From assembly GCA_938017985.1 (NCBI GenBank), contig CALIKS010000004.1:1-54691 (forward strand): a stretch of 54,691 bases of DNA, read 5' to 3'. Within the stretch, counting starts at the first letter, position 1. Every line of letters begins with the position of its first letter. The DNA comes from an uncultured archaeon (GTDB lineage Archaea; Thermoproteota; Nitrososphaeria_A; Caldarchaeales; Calditenuaceae). The notes beneath the pieces were generated by a model. That model did no database searches, was not told where the DNA came from, and saw only the letters and a list, made by a program, of their open reading frames with translations. This document shows, one piece after another, positions 36,758 through 45,514 of this stretch. The translations under genes were made by a program, and so were the position numbers.

Positions 36758-37000
36758 TTATTCTGAATGTTCAAGTTGTATGTACATGATGTTGTTTCCC
36801 CTGATGAGTATGTAGGGATAGTTTGCCCTCCTATCATTATTGTAAAACTCTGTTGCCTTCTCAAGCACTAGATTCATGTAATTATCAGTCTCGATTACTA
36901 TGCCGCTGTATGCCACTTCGTTCTTCAACGTGACTTTTATGGGCTTATCAATGTATTTCTTTATCAGCGAAAGTGGCTTAATCCCGAACTCATTGCTCAA
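36758..37000 (-). CDS. Sm-like (LSm) RNA-binding protein
   Basis: An 80-residue archaeal Sm protein: Sm1 (IKVTLKNEVAYSGIVIETDNYMNLVLE) and Sm2 (YPYILIRGNNIMYIQ) motifs, with the IRGNNI signature. It assembles into a seven-membered ring that binds U-rich RNA. It lies 44 bases before a membrane zinc-ribbon gene on the same strand. Confidence 0.92.
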   Translation of the reverse strand: MSNEFGIKPLSLIKKYIDKPIKVTLKNEVAYSGIVIETDNYMNLVLEKATEFYNNDRRANYPYILIRGNNIMYIQLEHSE

Positions 37001-37044
37001 TTTGTTCTTCAGAATAATGTTCTAAACAACGCTAATTTAAGCAT

Positions 37045-37746
37045 TTACTTGAATATCTTTGAAGCCCGCTCAGGAGGTATCTCGAGCTCGCTAAAACATA
37101 TTCCACAGATATATATGTTATCTCCTAGCTTAGCAGCTCTCGTTAAATCTCCTCCACATACGGGACAGGCCTTTTCAGGCTCGCTTGAGACTTCGAGTTT
37201 AGCACCACACTTAGTACAACTTGTAGAGCCTAGGGGCAATGTTTCTCCACACATTAGACAGACAACTGTTGTTCCTGCAGTTCTAACCCTTATCGATGAC
37301 ATATTTTCTTTAATAAGTTGATTACTTTTCTGCTCCAGATTTTCGTAAACCTCAGGCAAGTGCGGCATAGAACCAGCATTAGTAGGCATAAAGGTCTCTT
37401 CGTTATGAAGACTAGGCTCAGCAATTTCAACTCCGCTTAATTGGGCCTGCATCTCGGCTTGCTTAATCATTTCTTTAATTCCTCCCCTAAATATCACTAG
37501 TCCACTTATAGTAACCGGTGCACCGCATATTGCAAGTACTAAGTAGAGAGGGACTTCTGGAAAGATTTCTTGGCTAAGAAGAGGTCCGATTCCCTGCTCA
37601 GCGACTGCCATATAGATGAGTGTAGGGATTAATGTTATTCCTAGTCCCAACCCAGAAATTAGTAGTCCTAGAGATGTCTTAGTTAGCAGTCCTTTTTTCA
37701 CCCCTTTAATTCCAGCAACACTGAATATTAAAGTATATTCCCTCAT
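37045..37746 (-). CDS. Membrane protein with two zinc ribbons
   Basis: A 233-residue protein. Two hydrophobic segments lie in about residues 25-95, then a linker. A double zinc ribbon follows: CLMCGETLPLGSTSCTKCG and then CPVCGGDL with CGICFSEL. The function is unknown. Many archaeal proteins combine such ribbons with membrane anchors. No catalytic motif. Confidence 0.75.
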   Translation of the reverse strand: MREYTLIFSVAGIKGVKKGLLTKTSLGLLISGLGLGITLIPTLIYMAVAEQGIGPLLSQEIFPEVPLYLVLAICGAPVTISGLVIFRGGIKEMIKQAEMQAQLSGVEIAEPSLHNEETFMPTNAGSMPHLPEVYENLEQKSNQLIKENMSSIRVRTAGTTVVCLMCGETLPLGSTSCTKCGAKLEVSSEPEKACPVCGGDLTRAAKLGDNIYICGICFSELEIPPERASKIFK

Positions 37747-37785
37747 GGGAATAGAAAATTAATGCTCTAACATGGTCAGAGTTGC

Positions 37786-38676
37786 TTAACGTTTATTATA
37801 GGCTTGTAGTTTTTTCAATAATCTTTCAACATATCTGTCTTTATCGAGTGTTAGGTGATGTCTCTTTGCGAAGAATTCAATTATGTTTGAAGCATCATGC
37901 ACTAAATATACTTTAGCCATTTTGTGAGTTGGCCTAACCCACTGAGGCCAATCAATAATGACTACTTCATCGTTATCCTTTAACAATATGTTGTACGCAC
38001 TCAAGTCGCAGTGAATAACACCTGCATCTAAAGACGCCTCAATAGCCTCCATTATATGTTCAAAGATCTTTTTAGGACTTGGTATTTTCCTCACCTTAGG
38101 TAAAGGATCCCCCTCAATAAGTGAAGTGACGACTACATGTCTATTCCTAGAAACTGGTTGAGGGACAGGCGCATCATTTAAAGACAATATCCTAAGCGCC
38201 TCTATCTCTCTTGCCGCTGTCCTTTTAGAGGCCTCTAAGTAGCTTGGATGGGCTGTTTCCTCGCTCCTAAACCTCTTATATTTCTTTATGCTGGGTTTTC
38301 CAATCCTATAGAACTTAACAGCGACAACATTTTTCTCGGTCGTCATACCTGTATATACTTCTGCCTCTTTACCTATGCCTATCCTTGAACCGATATAGGA
38401 TAGTATTCCCCTCCTCGAGAGAGCTACAAGTGCTAGTGTGTCCAATCCATTAAAATTAAGAGTATATCCTTTTTCTCGGCCTAGTGGAGCCCAGATAAGA
38501 TGTTTAGAGTGAAGCTCCTCGACCAGTTTATTAATATATTCTGGTGATTTCTTAGTTATGTTTGCTATTTGTTCAATTGGGATAATGTATTTTGATCTTA
38601 TCAATTCCTCCATAGTTCTAAGTATCGTTAACTGGTCATCTGTTATCTTTGCGACGACTTCTGCAATCTCCTTCAA
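37786..38676 (-). CDS. rio2: RIO2-type protein kinase
   Basis: A 296-residue protein with an N-terminal winged helix (about 1-85) and a RIO kinase domain. P-loop IGKEAEVYTG, Lys in VAVKFYRIG, catalytic loop HCDLSAYNILL and metal-binding IIDWPQWV are visible. RIO2 acts in 18S/16S rRNA maturation and 40S/30S release. The DWPQ form of the metal motif is close to the DFPQ of the family. It is separated by 52 bases from ileS on the same strand. Confidence 0.95.
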   Translation of the reverse strand: MKEIAEVVAKITDDQLTILRTMEELIRSKYIIPIEQIANITKKSPEYINKLVEELHSKHLIWAPLGREKGYTLNFNGLDTLALVALSRRGILSYIGSRIGIGKEAEVYTGMTTEKNVVAVKFYRIGKPSIKKYKRFRSEETAHPSYLEASKRTAAREIEALRILSLNDAPVPQPVSRNRHVVVTSLIEGDPLPKVRKIPSPKKIFEHIMEAIEASLDAGVIHCDLSAYNILLKDNDEVVIIDWPQWVRPTHKMAKVYLVHDASNIIEFFAKRHHLTLDKDRYVERLLKKLQAYNKR

Positions 38677-38728
38677 GCAGATCTATAGATAGGTAGTATC
38701 GGCCTTGTTAAAATTGATTCTTCTCGGT

Positions 38729-41700
38729 CTACGGCGTAAGACATATGATTATTTTTTCATTATTGATTTTCCATTCCTTTACGTATCCAGCGTCAGGCTT
38801 TGGTGGCTCTCTTAAGAATGTAATCCTCGTCCGTGTCTCCTCTTCTATGTAGTCCGTCATTTGTCTAGTATACTCGCCTATTAATGGGTTGTCAAGATAT
38901 AGCATGCATTGGGCTTCCTGTGTAATTTCGAGTTTCAACTCCTTCCTCATTACCTGTATGCGTCTTATCAGTTCATTAGAAATTGATATTGCCTTTAGCC
39001 TCTCATCTTCCCGTAAATCTATGTATACCTTAGCGAACTTTCCTTCTCCCATTACCATAAATTCGGGTAGTTTTTCCGTAAACTTTACATCATTTTTTTC
39101 CAACTCGAATATCGATTTATCAGGCAAGATAAGCTCATATTTTCTACTGGATTCGAATGCTTCTGAGACTTCGCGAGGCTTTACATTTTTTAGAGCCTCT
39201 ACTACGAGTGGTAGACGTTTACCAGCCTTGGGGCCAAGCCTAGAGAGTACTGGCTCCACTTTTATTACTAATTCTGCAGGGGTCTTTGAGGGATCTAGTA
39301 TTTCGAGGTTAAAGCAATTAACTTGTCTCATCAAATAGTTCTTAAAAACCTCGCATGATGTTTTAGCCCTTGCCAAATTAGGAGAGATTATTACTCTTGA
39401 TACTGGCCATCTTAGTTTTCTCTTAGCACGTTGTCTGGCATTCAGCGATGCTGTGATCACGTCCTCAACGATTTGCATTGAATCTTCAAGCTCTGGGTCA
39501 ATTAATCTATCATCCGGTCTAGGCCAGCTGTTAAAATTAACGCTCTCAGGCTGGCTCTTAGACTTTATGACCTGATAAAGATACTCAGAAATATACGGTG
39601 CAAATGCTGAGAGCATGATTAAGTAACGCGTGAGGACATAATGCAATGCTGCGTAGCAAGCTAATTTTTGTGGCGTCCTCTCTTCTATCCAAAATCTTCT
39701 CCTTACAGCCCTGACATAGGTCCTACTCAGATCTTCGGATGCAAAACGTAAAACTGCTTTTGCTGCCTCATGAAATTCATACTTCTCAATACTATTGGTA
39801 AGATATCTAATGAGAGAGTTTATGCGTGACACTATCCATCTATCTTCAGGCTCAGCATAAGGAAGCATCGCCTCAAGCCCTTCACGCTCCGGGTCATACT
39901 TATCTAACTCGAAGTAAGTCTTAGCGAATGAAACGACGTTCCACAGTATGTTTAAGATAGACTCGACTTGTTTAATCTCGTCTGGGTCAAAGTTAATAGA
40001 GTCCCATGGCTGAGCCTTGGAGAGTATATAGAGTCTAAGATTGTCAACGCCCCATTTCTCAAAGGCCTCTGAAGCCCATACAACATTTCCACGACTCTTA
40101 GACATCTTTTTCCCATCCTTGTCTAGTACATGTCCTTGATTCAGCACAACCCTATACGGCGACTTTCCAAACAATAATGCAGACGTAAAGATCAATGTAT
40201 AAAACCAGCCACGCGTCTGGTCTATGGCTTCAGTAATAAAATCGTATGGAAATAGGCGCTCAAAGAGCTTCTTATCCGATAAATAATCAATACTTGCGAA
40301 ATGAGCCACGCCAGAATCAAGCCAGGTGTCTAAGACAAAGGGCTCTCGCTTCATTTCTCCACCACATTCTTTACACTTGAAAATCACTTGGTCTATCCAT
40401 GGTCTATGGAGCTTAATTACTGGTGGTTTAAACTCGGCCTGCATTAATTCTTCTTTTGATCCAACTATCTTAGTAGCTCCACATTTCTCGCAAATCCAAA
40501 CATTTAGAGGGGTTCCCCATATCTTGGTTCTAGATATGCACCAGTCCTCGGCATTCTCTAGCCATTCACCAAACCTGCTCTGACCGGCCCAAGCTGGATA
40601 CCACTTTACTTTTGAGTTCTCCTCAATCATTATTTTCTTAATCCTATCAACCTTTAGAAACCATTGTCTACTGGCAAGATATATCAAAGGTGTGCCGCAT
40701 CTCCAACAATGAGGATAATTATGTATAATTTTGTCTTCATGGAATAGAAGTCCCTTGCTTCTCAAAATGTCGAGTATTATTCTTGAAGCATCTTTGTGAT
40801 AGAGTTCTTTAAGGGCGCCTGCCTCAGAGGTGAAGTACCCTGTCTGGGTTATTGGGCAGAGGATTGGAAGACCGTGCCGACGGCCCAGCTCGAAGTCCTC
40901 AGGACCATGTCCAGGAGCAATGTGCACAAGTCCAGTACCATCCGTCATCGACACGAATTCTGCTGGAAGAACAGTGTGCGCAGGCTCAGTATGCGTAGAG
41001 TGAATTGGCACTTCTTCGCCAAGCGGATGAAGATATCTTAGTCCTACGAGTTCCTCGCCTGAAAATCTTTTAAGAATCCGATATTCTTTCTTGAGGGTAT
41101 GCATCACATTTTCGAGGAGTTTAGCCGCTATGATTATTTGCTGCCCCTCTACTAGTATCTCCAAGTACTCCTCGTCTGGATGAATAGCAACTGCTTCATT
41201 TGCTGGAAGAGTCCAGGGAGTCGTTGTCCAGACAAGTAGACTTCTCCCAGCATCATCCGCGAGTTTAAACTTTACGTATATTGAGTAGTCCTCAACTTCT
41301 TCGTATCCTTGGGCAAGCTCATGTGAGGATAGTGGTGTTTCGCAGCGTGGACATACGGGTACGACTTTGTAGCTTGTATAGAGGTCGCCTTCTTGGTATG
41401 CTTTTTTGAGGAGGTACCAGACGTGTTCCATGTATCTTTCCTTTCTGGTTTCATATGCGTTGTCATAGTCTAGCCATAGTGCGAGTCTTTCTGAGTCTTT
41501 TCTCCATTTGCTGATGTAGTAGTCTACTAGTTTGTTTGCCTCTTCGACGAATTTTTCTAGTCCAATCTTCTCCTCTATGTCTTTCTTCGTTATTTTTTGA
41601 AGTCCGAATTGTTCCATTAGTCTTTTCTCTACTTCTAGTTCTGTTGGGAGTCCTTGGCAGTCCCATCCTGCTCTTCTCCATACGTTCATTCCTCTTAGGG

Positions 41701-41914
41701 TCCTGTATCTTAGTACGAGGTCTTTGTATATTCGTCCACGGGCGTGTCCGATGTGCATGTAGCCGTTTACTGTTGGTGGTCCTTCGAGGAATGAGTAGAT
41801 TGGTCCGTTGCTGTTTAGTTGTAGGAATTTTTCCGGTATCTTGTTTGCTCGCCAGAATTTTTCTATTTCTTTCTCTACGTGTTGGTGGTCGTATGTTGGT
41901 GGCAGGGCGTACAT
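38729..41914 (-). CDS. ileS: Isoleucyl-tRNA synthetase
   Basis: A 1061-residue class I synthetase. Start MYALPPTYDHQHVEKEIEKF; the HIGH motif is YMHIGHARGR, the KMSKS motif GKKMSKSRGN, and the editing (CP1) domain is present with VWTTTPWTLPANEAV. A longer open frame runs to 42466 into the opposite-strand gene, but this part is a low-complexity shadow and is not translated. It lies divergent from the MTA phosphorylase gene, with an 87-93 base promoter gap. The 5' part is remarkably poor in T at third codon positions. Confidence 0.97.
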   Translation of the reverse strand: MYALPPTYDHQHVEKEIEKFWRANKIPEKFLQLNSNGPIYSFLEGPPTVNGYMHIGHARGRIYKDLVLRYRTLRGMNVWRRAGWDCQGLPTELEVEKRLMEQFGLQKITKKDIEEKIGLEKFVEEANKLVDYYISKWRKDSERLALWLDYDNAYETRKERYMEHVWYLLKKAYQEGDLYTSYKVVPVCPRCETPLSSHELAQGYEEVEDYSIYVKFKLADDAGRSLLVWTTTPWTLPANEAVAIHPDEEYLEILVEGQQIIIAAKLLENVMHTLKKEYRILKRFSGEELVGLRYLHPLGEEVPIHSTHTEPAHTVLPAEFVSMTDGTGLVHIAPGHGPEDFELGRRHGLPILCPITQTGYFTSEAGALKELYHKDASRIILDILRSKGLLFHEDKIIHNYPHCWRCGTPLIYLASRQWFLKVDRIKKIMIEENSKVKWYPAWAGQSRFGEWLENAEDWCISRTKIWGTPLNVWICEKCGATKIVGSKEELMQAEFKPPVIKLHRPWIDQVIFKCKECGGEMKREPFVLDTWLDSGVAHFASIDYLSDKKLFERLFPYDFITEAIDQTRGWFYTLIFTSALLFGKSPYRVVLNQGHVLDKDGKKMSKSRGNVVWASEAFEKWGVDNLRLYILSKAQPWDSINFDPDEIKQVESILNILWNVVSFAKTYFELDKYDPEREGLEAMLPYAEPEDRWIVSRINSLIRYLTNSIEKYEFHEAAKAVLRFASEDLSRTYVRAVRRRFWIEERTPQKLACYAALHYVLTRYLIMLSAFAPYISEYLYQVIKSKSQPESVNFNSWPRPDDRLIDPELEDSMQIVEDVITASLNARQRAKRKLRWPVSRVIISPNLARAKTSCEVFKNYLMRQVNCFNLEILDPSKTPAELVIKVEPVLSRLGPKAGKRLPLVVEALKNVKPREVSEAFESSRKYELILPDKSIFELEKNDVKFTEKLPEFMVMGEGKFAKVYIDLREDERLKAISISNELIRRIQVMRKELKLEITQEAQCMLYLDNPLIGEYTRQMTDYIEEETRTRITFLREPPKPDAGYVKEWKINNEKIIICLTP

Positions 41915-42007
41915 TTTTCTATTTTTCTTTTTTCGGTCTGCGTATTTTAGGATTATTTTTCCTATTGTCCGGCTGGCTAGAGGGTTAAATGTGGGGTTTG
42001 TTTGGTT

Positions 42008-42799
42008 ATGAGTATGGTTGTCGTGGGCATTATTGGTGGTTCGGGTGTTTATAGTGTTGAGCTGCTGAGCGGTGTGCGGCAGGAGAAGGTTTTTACGCCT
42101 TTTGGCTCTCCGAGTTCTTTGCTGAGTGTCGGTGAGTTTGGTGGTCGTAGGGTTGTTTTTCTTCCTCGTCATGGTGTTGGGCATTCTGTTCCGCCGCACA
42201 TGATTAATTATCGGGCCAATGTTTGGGCGCTTCGTGAGCTTGGTGTCGAACGTGTCTTGGCGCCTAGTGCTGTTGGTAGTCTTCGGGACGAGTTTAGGCC
42301 TGGTGATGTCGTGCTGCCTGACCAGTTTATTGATCGGACTTGGGGTAGGCCTAATACGTTCTTTGACGGTGGGCGTGTTGCTCATGTCTCTATGGCTGAC
42401 CCGTTCTGTCCCGAGTTGATGGACCTTGTGTATGATGTTGGTCTTGGTCTTGGATTGTCGATTCATCGCGGCGGTACCTATGTATGTATTCAGGGGCCGA
42501 GATTCTCGACGAGGGCCGAGTCGAGGATGTTCAGGATGTGGGGCGGGGACATTATTGGGATGACGCTCGTGCCTGAGGTGAGTCTCGCGAGGGAGGCTGG
42601 AATGTGTTACTTGACGATCGCGATGGTTACGGATTATGACTGCTGGAAGGAGGGCTGGAGAGTTACTGCCGAGGAAGTCGTGAAGACGATGGCGAGCAAT
42701 GTTGAGAAGGTCCAGAAGATTCTTACGAAGGTTATTCCGTTGATTCCTGAGAAGCGTGGCTGTAGGTGTGGCGAATACATAAATGAGGCTCTTCTCTGA
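42008..42799 (+). CDS. mtnP: S-methyl-5'-thioadenosine phosphorylase
   Basis: A 263-residue purine-phosphorylase-fold protein. GIIGGSGVYS and PRHGVGHSVPPHMINYRAN form the phosphate/substrate sites, and VCIQGPRFSTRAESRMFR plus TDYDCWKEGW are typical of MTAP. It splits methylthioadenosine to adenine and methylthioribose-1-phosphate for salvage after SAM use. ATG starts at 42008 or 42014 are possible, and a TTG at 42002 is also in frame. Codon use differs sharply from its neighbours: A-ending codons are almost absent and Arg is CGN/AGG. Confidence 0.93.
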   Translation: MSMVVVGIIGGSGVYSVELLSGVRQEKVFTPFGSPSSLLSVGEFGGRRVVFLPRHGVGHSVPPHMINYRANVWALRELGVERVLAPSAVGSLRDEFRPGDVVLPDQFIDRTWGRPNTFFDGGRVAHVSMADPFCPELMDLVYDVGLGLGLSIHRGGTYVCIQGPRFSTRAESRMFRMWGGDIIGMTLVPEVSLAREAGMCYLTIAMVTDYDCWKEGWRVTAEEVVKTMASNVEKVQKILTKVIPLIPEKRGCRCGEYINEALL

Positions 42800-42802
42800 G
42801 TC

Positions 42803-42843
42803 GTGTTAAGTGGGCAGTATTTTTCGTAAAAATTGCTTAACAC
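42803..42843 (+). terminator. Terminator-like hairpin after mtnP
   Basis: A bulged inverted repeat: GTGTTAA with TTAACAC at the ends, an inner GCA/TGC, and ATTTTT/AAAAAT around a CGT loop. It begins 4 bases after the stop and is followed by a pyrimidine-rich tract. Fits an intrinsic terminator, though such structures are less used in archaea. The 42800-43065 gap is otherwise AT-rich and shows nothing else. Confidence 0.45.
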
Positions 42844-43065
42844 TTCTCGATTTCTCTTTATGTTTATTGCTATTCTATCGGTTGATTGACTGTCTTTTTT
42901 GTCCATTAGTTTCATTAAGTTGTCATCATTATAATTATAGTTACTAGGGTTAATATATTATTTCTGACATAATTAATTATTTAATTATTGTCATGCTTCA
43001 GATTTATTTTGTTTTTTGATTCTTTCCGGACAACTCAAATTTTTGAATAGGTATTTTTTCATTAA

Positions 43066-44028
43066 TTATGGCAAAACGTGTGTTCCAGCCTTTCCGTCTA
43101 TTGCATCTATTAGCTGGTCGAGCTCTGCGATTATGGCTTCTTTTCCATTATTCTCGATAAACCTTATTGCGGCTAATACCTTTGGTAACATGCTTCCCTC
43201 AGCGAAATGTCCCTCCTCGACATATTGTTTAAGTTCTTCAGCGCGTATCTTCTCGATTTTCTTTTGGTCTTGCTTCCCAAAGTTGATATAGGCCGCATCT
43301 ATGTCGGTCAAGATAATGAATCTGTCAGCTCTAACTAGCGATGCGAGTCTCTCACCTGCCAAATCTTTGTCTATTACAGCGTCGACTCCCCTAATTCCTT
43401 CGTCAGTATCGATTACTGGTATACCGCCGCCTCCAGATGCTACAACTATGAATCCATTACTCACCAATGCTTTTATCGCATCTGCCTCGAGTATTTTTAT
43501 CGGGTTGGGCGATGGCACAACTCTTCTCCATCCTGATCTTGCCTTATCCTCCTTGAAGACATATTCTGGATGCTCCTGCTTTATCTTCTCAGCCTCTTCC
43601 CTTGTGTAGAACGGGCCGACTGGCTTCGTCGGATTCTTAAACGCTGGGTCTTTCTCGTCTACCAAGACTCTGGTAATTATGGTGATTACATTTTTATTTA
43701 TCGATCTTCTTCTTAGCTCGTTTCCTAGTGCTTGCTGAATCATGTATCCTATGAATCCCTGAGTCTCAGATCCGCAGACATCCATAGGGAGGGCAGGAAC
43801 CCTGTAGAGCTTCTCGCCAGCATCATGCCTGAGCAGGGTTGCACCCACCTGTGGGCCGTTCCCATGCGTTATGATAAGCCTATAGCCTCTCTCAACCAAG
43901 TCCGCTAATATCTTGGCAGTCTTCTTGACGTTTTCATATTGCTCTTCAAAAGTACCGCTCTCTCCTTTTCTTAAAAGGGCGTTTCCGCCTAGGGCAATGA
44001 CTATAAGTTCGCTGGGCCTTGTACTCAT
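43066..44028 (-). CDS. arcC: Carbamate kinase
   Basis: A 320-residue amino-acid-kinase-fold protein. ALGGNALL and THGNGPQVGATLLRHD form the phosphate site, then VASGGGGIPVI, VDAVIDKDLAGERLA and DIDAAYINFG follow, all typical of ArcC. In ureide or arginine catabolism it transfers phosphate from carbamoyl phosphate to ADP. It is divergent from the transcarbamylase at 44448. A TATA-like ATTTATAAAG sits about 26 bases before its ATG. The lack of an arginine deiminase gene here argues against the arginine pathway. Confidence 0.96.
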   Translation of the reverse strand: MSTRPSELIVIALGGNALLRKGESGTFEEQYENVKKTAKILADLVERGYRLIITHGNGPQVGATLLRHDAGEKLYRVPALPMDVCGSETQGFIGYMIQQALGNELRRRSINKNVITIITRVLVDEKDPAFKNPTKPVGPFYTREEAEKIKQEHPEYVFKEDKARSGWRRVVPSPNPIKILEADAIKALVSNGFIVVASGGGGIPVIDTDEGIRGVDAVIDKDLAGERLASLVRADRFIILTDIDAAYINFGKQDQKKIEKIRAEELKQYVEEGHFAEGSMLPKVLAAIRFIENNGKEAIIAELDQLIDAIDGKAGTHVLP

Positions 44029-44447
44029 AAGGATATTAAAACACTGCTTTATAAATAGATAAAGATTTTTAATCAGTTTGCAAATATATTTTTTACTATA
44101 TAATAATTATAATTTTTATGTTTGTAGAGGGCTCCTGCAGAGGAGCGTCGTAGGCATTATCTCCGTCTCGAGAAAATTAGTCCAAACGGGGTCTTAAAGT
44201 GTAGAAGGTTTTCATCAGTAATAAAAGAAACAGTTTGTAGGATGATGCAGTGTCCTAAAGATTCTCTTATTGCCTCTTTCCCAATACGTTCTGTTCGTAG
44301 CCAAGATGAATGCCTGCCACTAAATTACGTAAGGTACGTCATCTCCATCTTTGTTTTCAAAGGTTTATCATGATTTTTTAATGAACTTTATGAGATACTT
44401 TTTCATAAAAATTTATATATAGAAATTTCACTGATAATTCGATTGTC
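44029..44447. other. Divergent promoter region with a GC-richer island
   Basis: A 419-base gap between carbamate kinase and a transcarbamylase. Both edges are AT-rich with TATA-like boxes: near 44055 on the minus strand and ATTTATATAT, 44411-44420, on the plus strand. In between, 44118-44373 is clearly richer in GC. It holds a small perfect hairpin (GCTCCT-GCAG-AGGAGC, 44131-44146) and an 81-codon plus-strand frame after a stop at 44125 that has no start codon near its beginning. A regulatory RNA or a decayed gene is possible; I cannot decide. Confidence 0.5.
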
Positions 44448-45500
44448 ATGAGTCTTCCATCTTATGTAGGATCAATGCGTGGAAGGGACTTCATCAACAC
44501 TAATGATTTTACTCAGGAAGAGATTTCCGAGATAATTAAGGCGGCTATGGATCTGCGGGAAAAATTTAGGGCAGGTGTTCCGACGAACTATCTTCCAGGG
44601 AAGACGCTGTTCATGCTGTTCTATAACAGGTCGCTGAGGACTAGGAACTCCTTTGAGGCTGGGATGCATCAGCTCGGTGGTCACGCTCACTTCCTCAGCC
44701 CGCAGGATGTTTATACTCCCACTCTTCCTGAGGATATGATTCCATATCAGACGGAGGCTATTTCCGACGTAGCTCGTGTTCTCAGCAGGTATGGAAATGC
44801 CATTGCTATAAGGATCTACGGCGATGCTGCTAAGTGGTTTATAGGCAGGGGCAACAGGGTCATCTTAGAGTTCGCTAAGTGGAGCGATGTTCCTGTGCTG
44901 AACATGGAAGACGATATCTATCATCCATTTCAGGCGTTGGCCGACATGATGGCAATAATGCAAGTGGCTCCGAAGCCTAGGGGAAAGAAGTTCGTGGTCT
45001 CCTATGCCTATTCAGGTGGGCTTAAGCCGCTCGCAGTTCCTCAAAGCTGCGTCTTAATCGGTACACAGTTCGGAATGGACGTAGTCCTGGCCCACCCGCC
45101 TGGATTCGAGCTGGAAGACCACGTCATAAAGGCTGCAAAGGAGAACGCTGATAGATATGGTGGAAGCTTCACAATAGTTAACGACATGAAGGAAGCATTC
45201 AGAGATGCCGATTTTGTATATCCGAAGGCATGGTCTCCGAAGAGGTATTTCCCACCCTACAACTCGAAGGTGGATAAGGATGGAGCCGTCGAGTATCAGA
45301 ACAAGTTTAAGAACTGGATCTGCACGCCGGAGCTAATGGACCTAACGAACAGGGGAAAATACATGCACTGCGGGCCAGCCGATCGAGGCCAAGAAGTAGT
45401 CGATGAAGTCATAGACAATTCTAGCTACTCGCTCTACTTCGAGCAGGCTGAGAATAGACTACATGTACAGAAGGCCGTAATGAGCATGGTCATGGGCTAG
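44448..45500 (+). CDS. Carbamoyltransferase (YgeW-like, divergent from OTC/ATC)
   Basis: A 350-residue transcarbamylase. The carbamoyl-phosphate motif is SLRTR (62-66), the HPFQALADMMAI motif lies in the first domain, and the second domain ends with MHCGPADRGQEV, where ornithine carbamoyltransferase has HCLP. The specific ornithine motif is absent, so the amino-acid partner is different. It starts an operon with two PLP enzymes. In cluster context it probably works in the phosphorolytic direction, releasing carbamoyl phosphate from a carbamoyl-amino compound for the divergent carbamate kinase. Confidence 0.9.
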   Translation: MSLPSYVGSMRGRDFINTNDFTQEEISEIIKAAMDLREKFRAGVPTNYLPGKTLFMLFYNRSLRTRNSFEAGMHQLGGHAHFLSPQDVYTPTLPEDMIPYQTEAISDVARVLSRYGNAIAIRIYGDAAKWFIGRGNRVILEFAKWSDVPVLNMEDDIYHPFQALADMMAIMQVAPKPRGKKFVVSYAYSGGLKPLAVPQSCVLIGTQFGMDVVLAHPPGFELEDHVIKAAKENADRYGGSFTIVNDMKEAFRDADFVYPKAWSPKRYFPPYNSKVDKDGAVEYQNKFKNWICTPELMDLTNRGKYMHCGPADRGQEVVDEVIDNSSYSLYFEQAENRLHVQKAVMSMVMG

Positions 45501-45514
45501 AACGGTGTAGACGT

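Noticed and set aside
41536-41988. 150-codon plus-strand frame inside ileS
   Set aside because: Antisense to the conserved catalytic domain; its openness follows from the local G/T bias.
41915-42466. N-terminal extension of IleRS to 1245 residues
   Set aside because: The extra 184 residues are antisense to mtnP, low-complexity (Thr/Asn/Arg/His) and unlike any IleRS; the true start MYALPPTYD fits the family.
43066-45500. Arginine deiminase pathway (arcA-arcB-arcC)
   Set aside because: No arginine deiminase gene, and the transcarbamylase lacks the ornithine HCLP motif.
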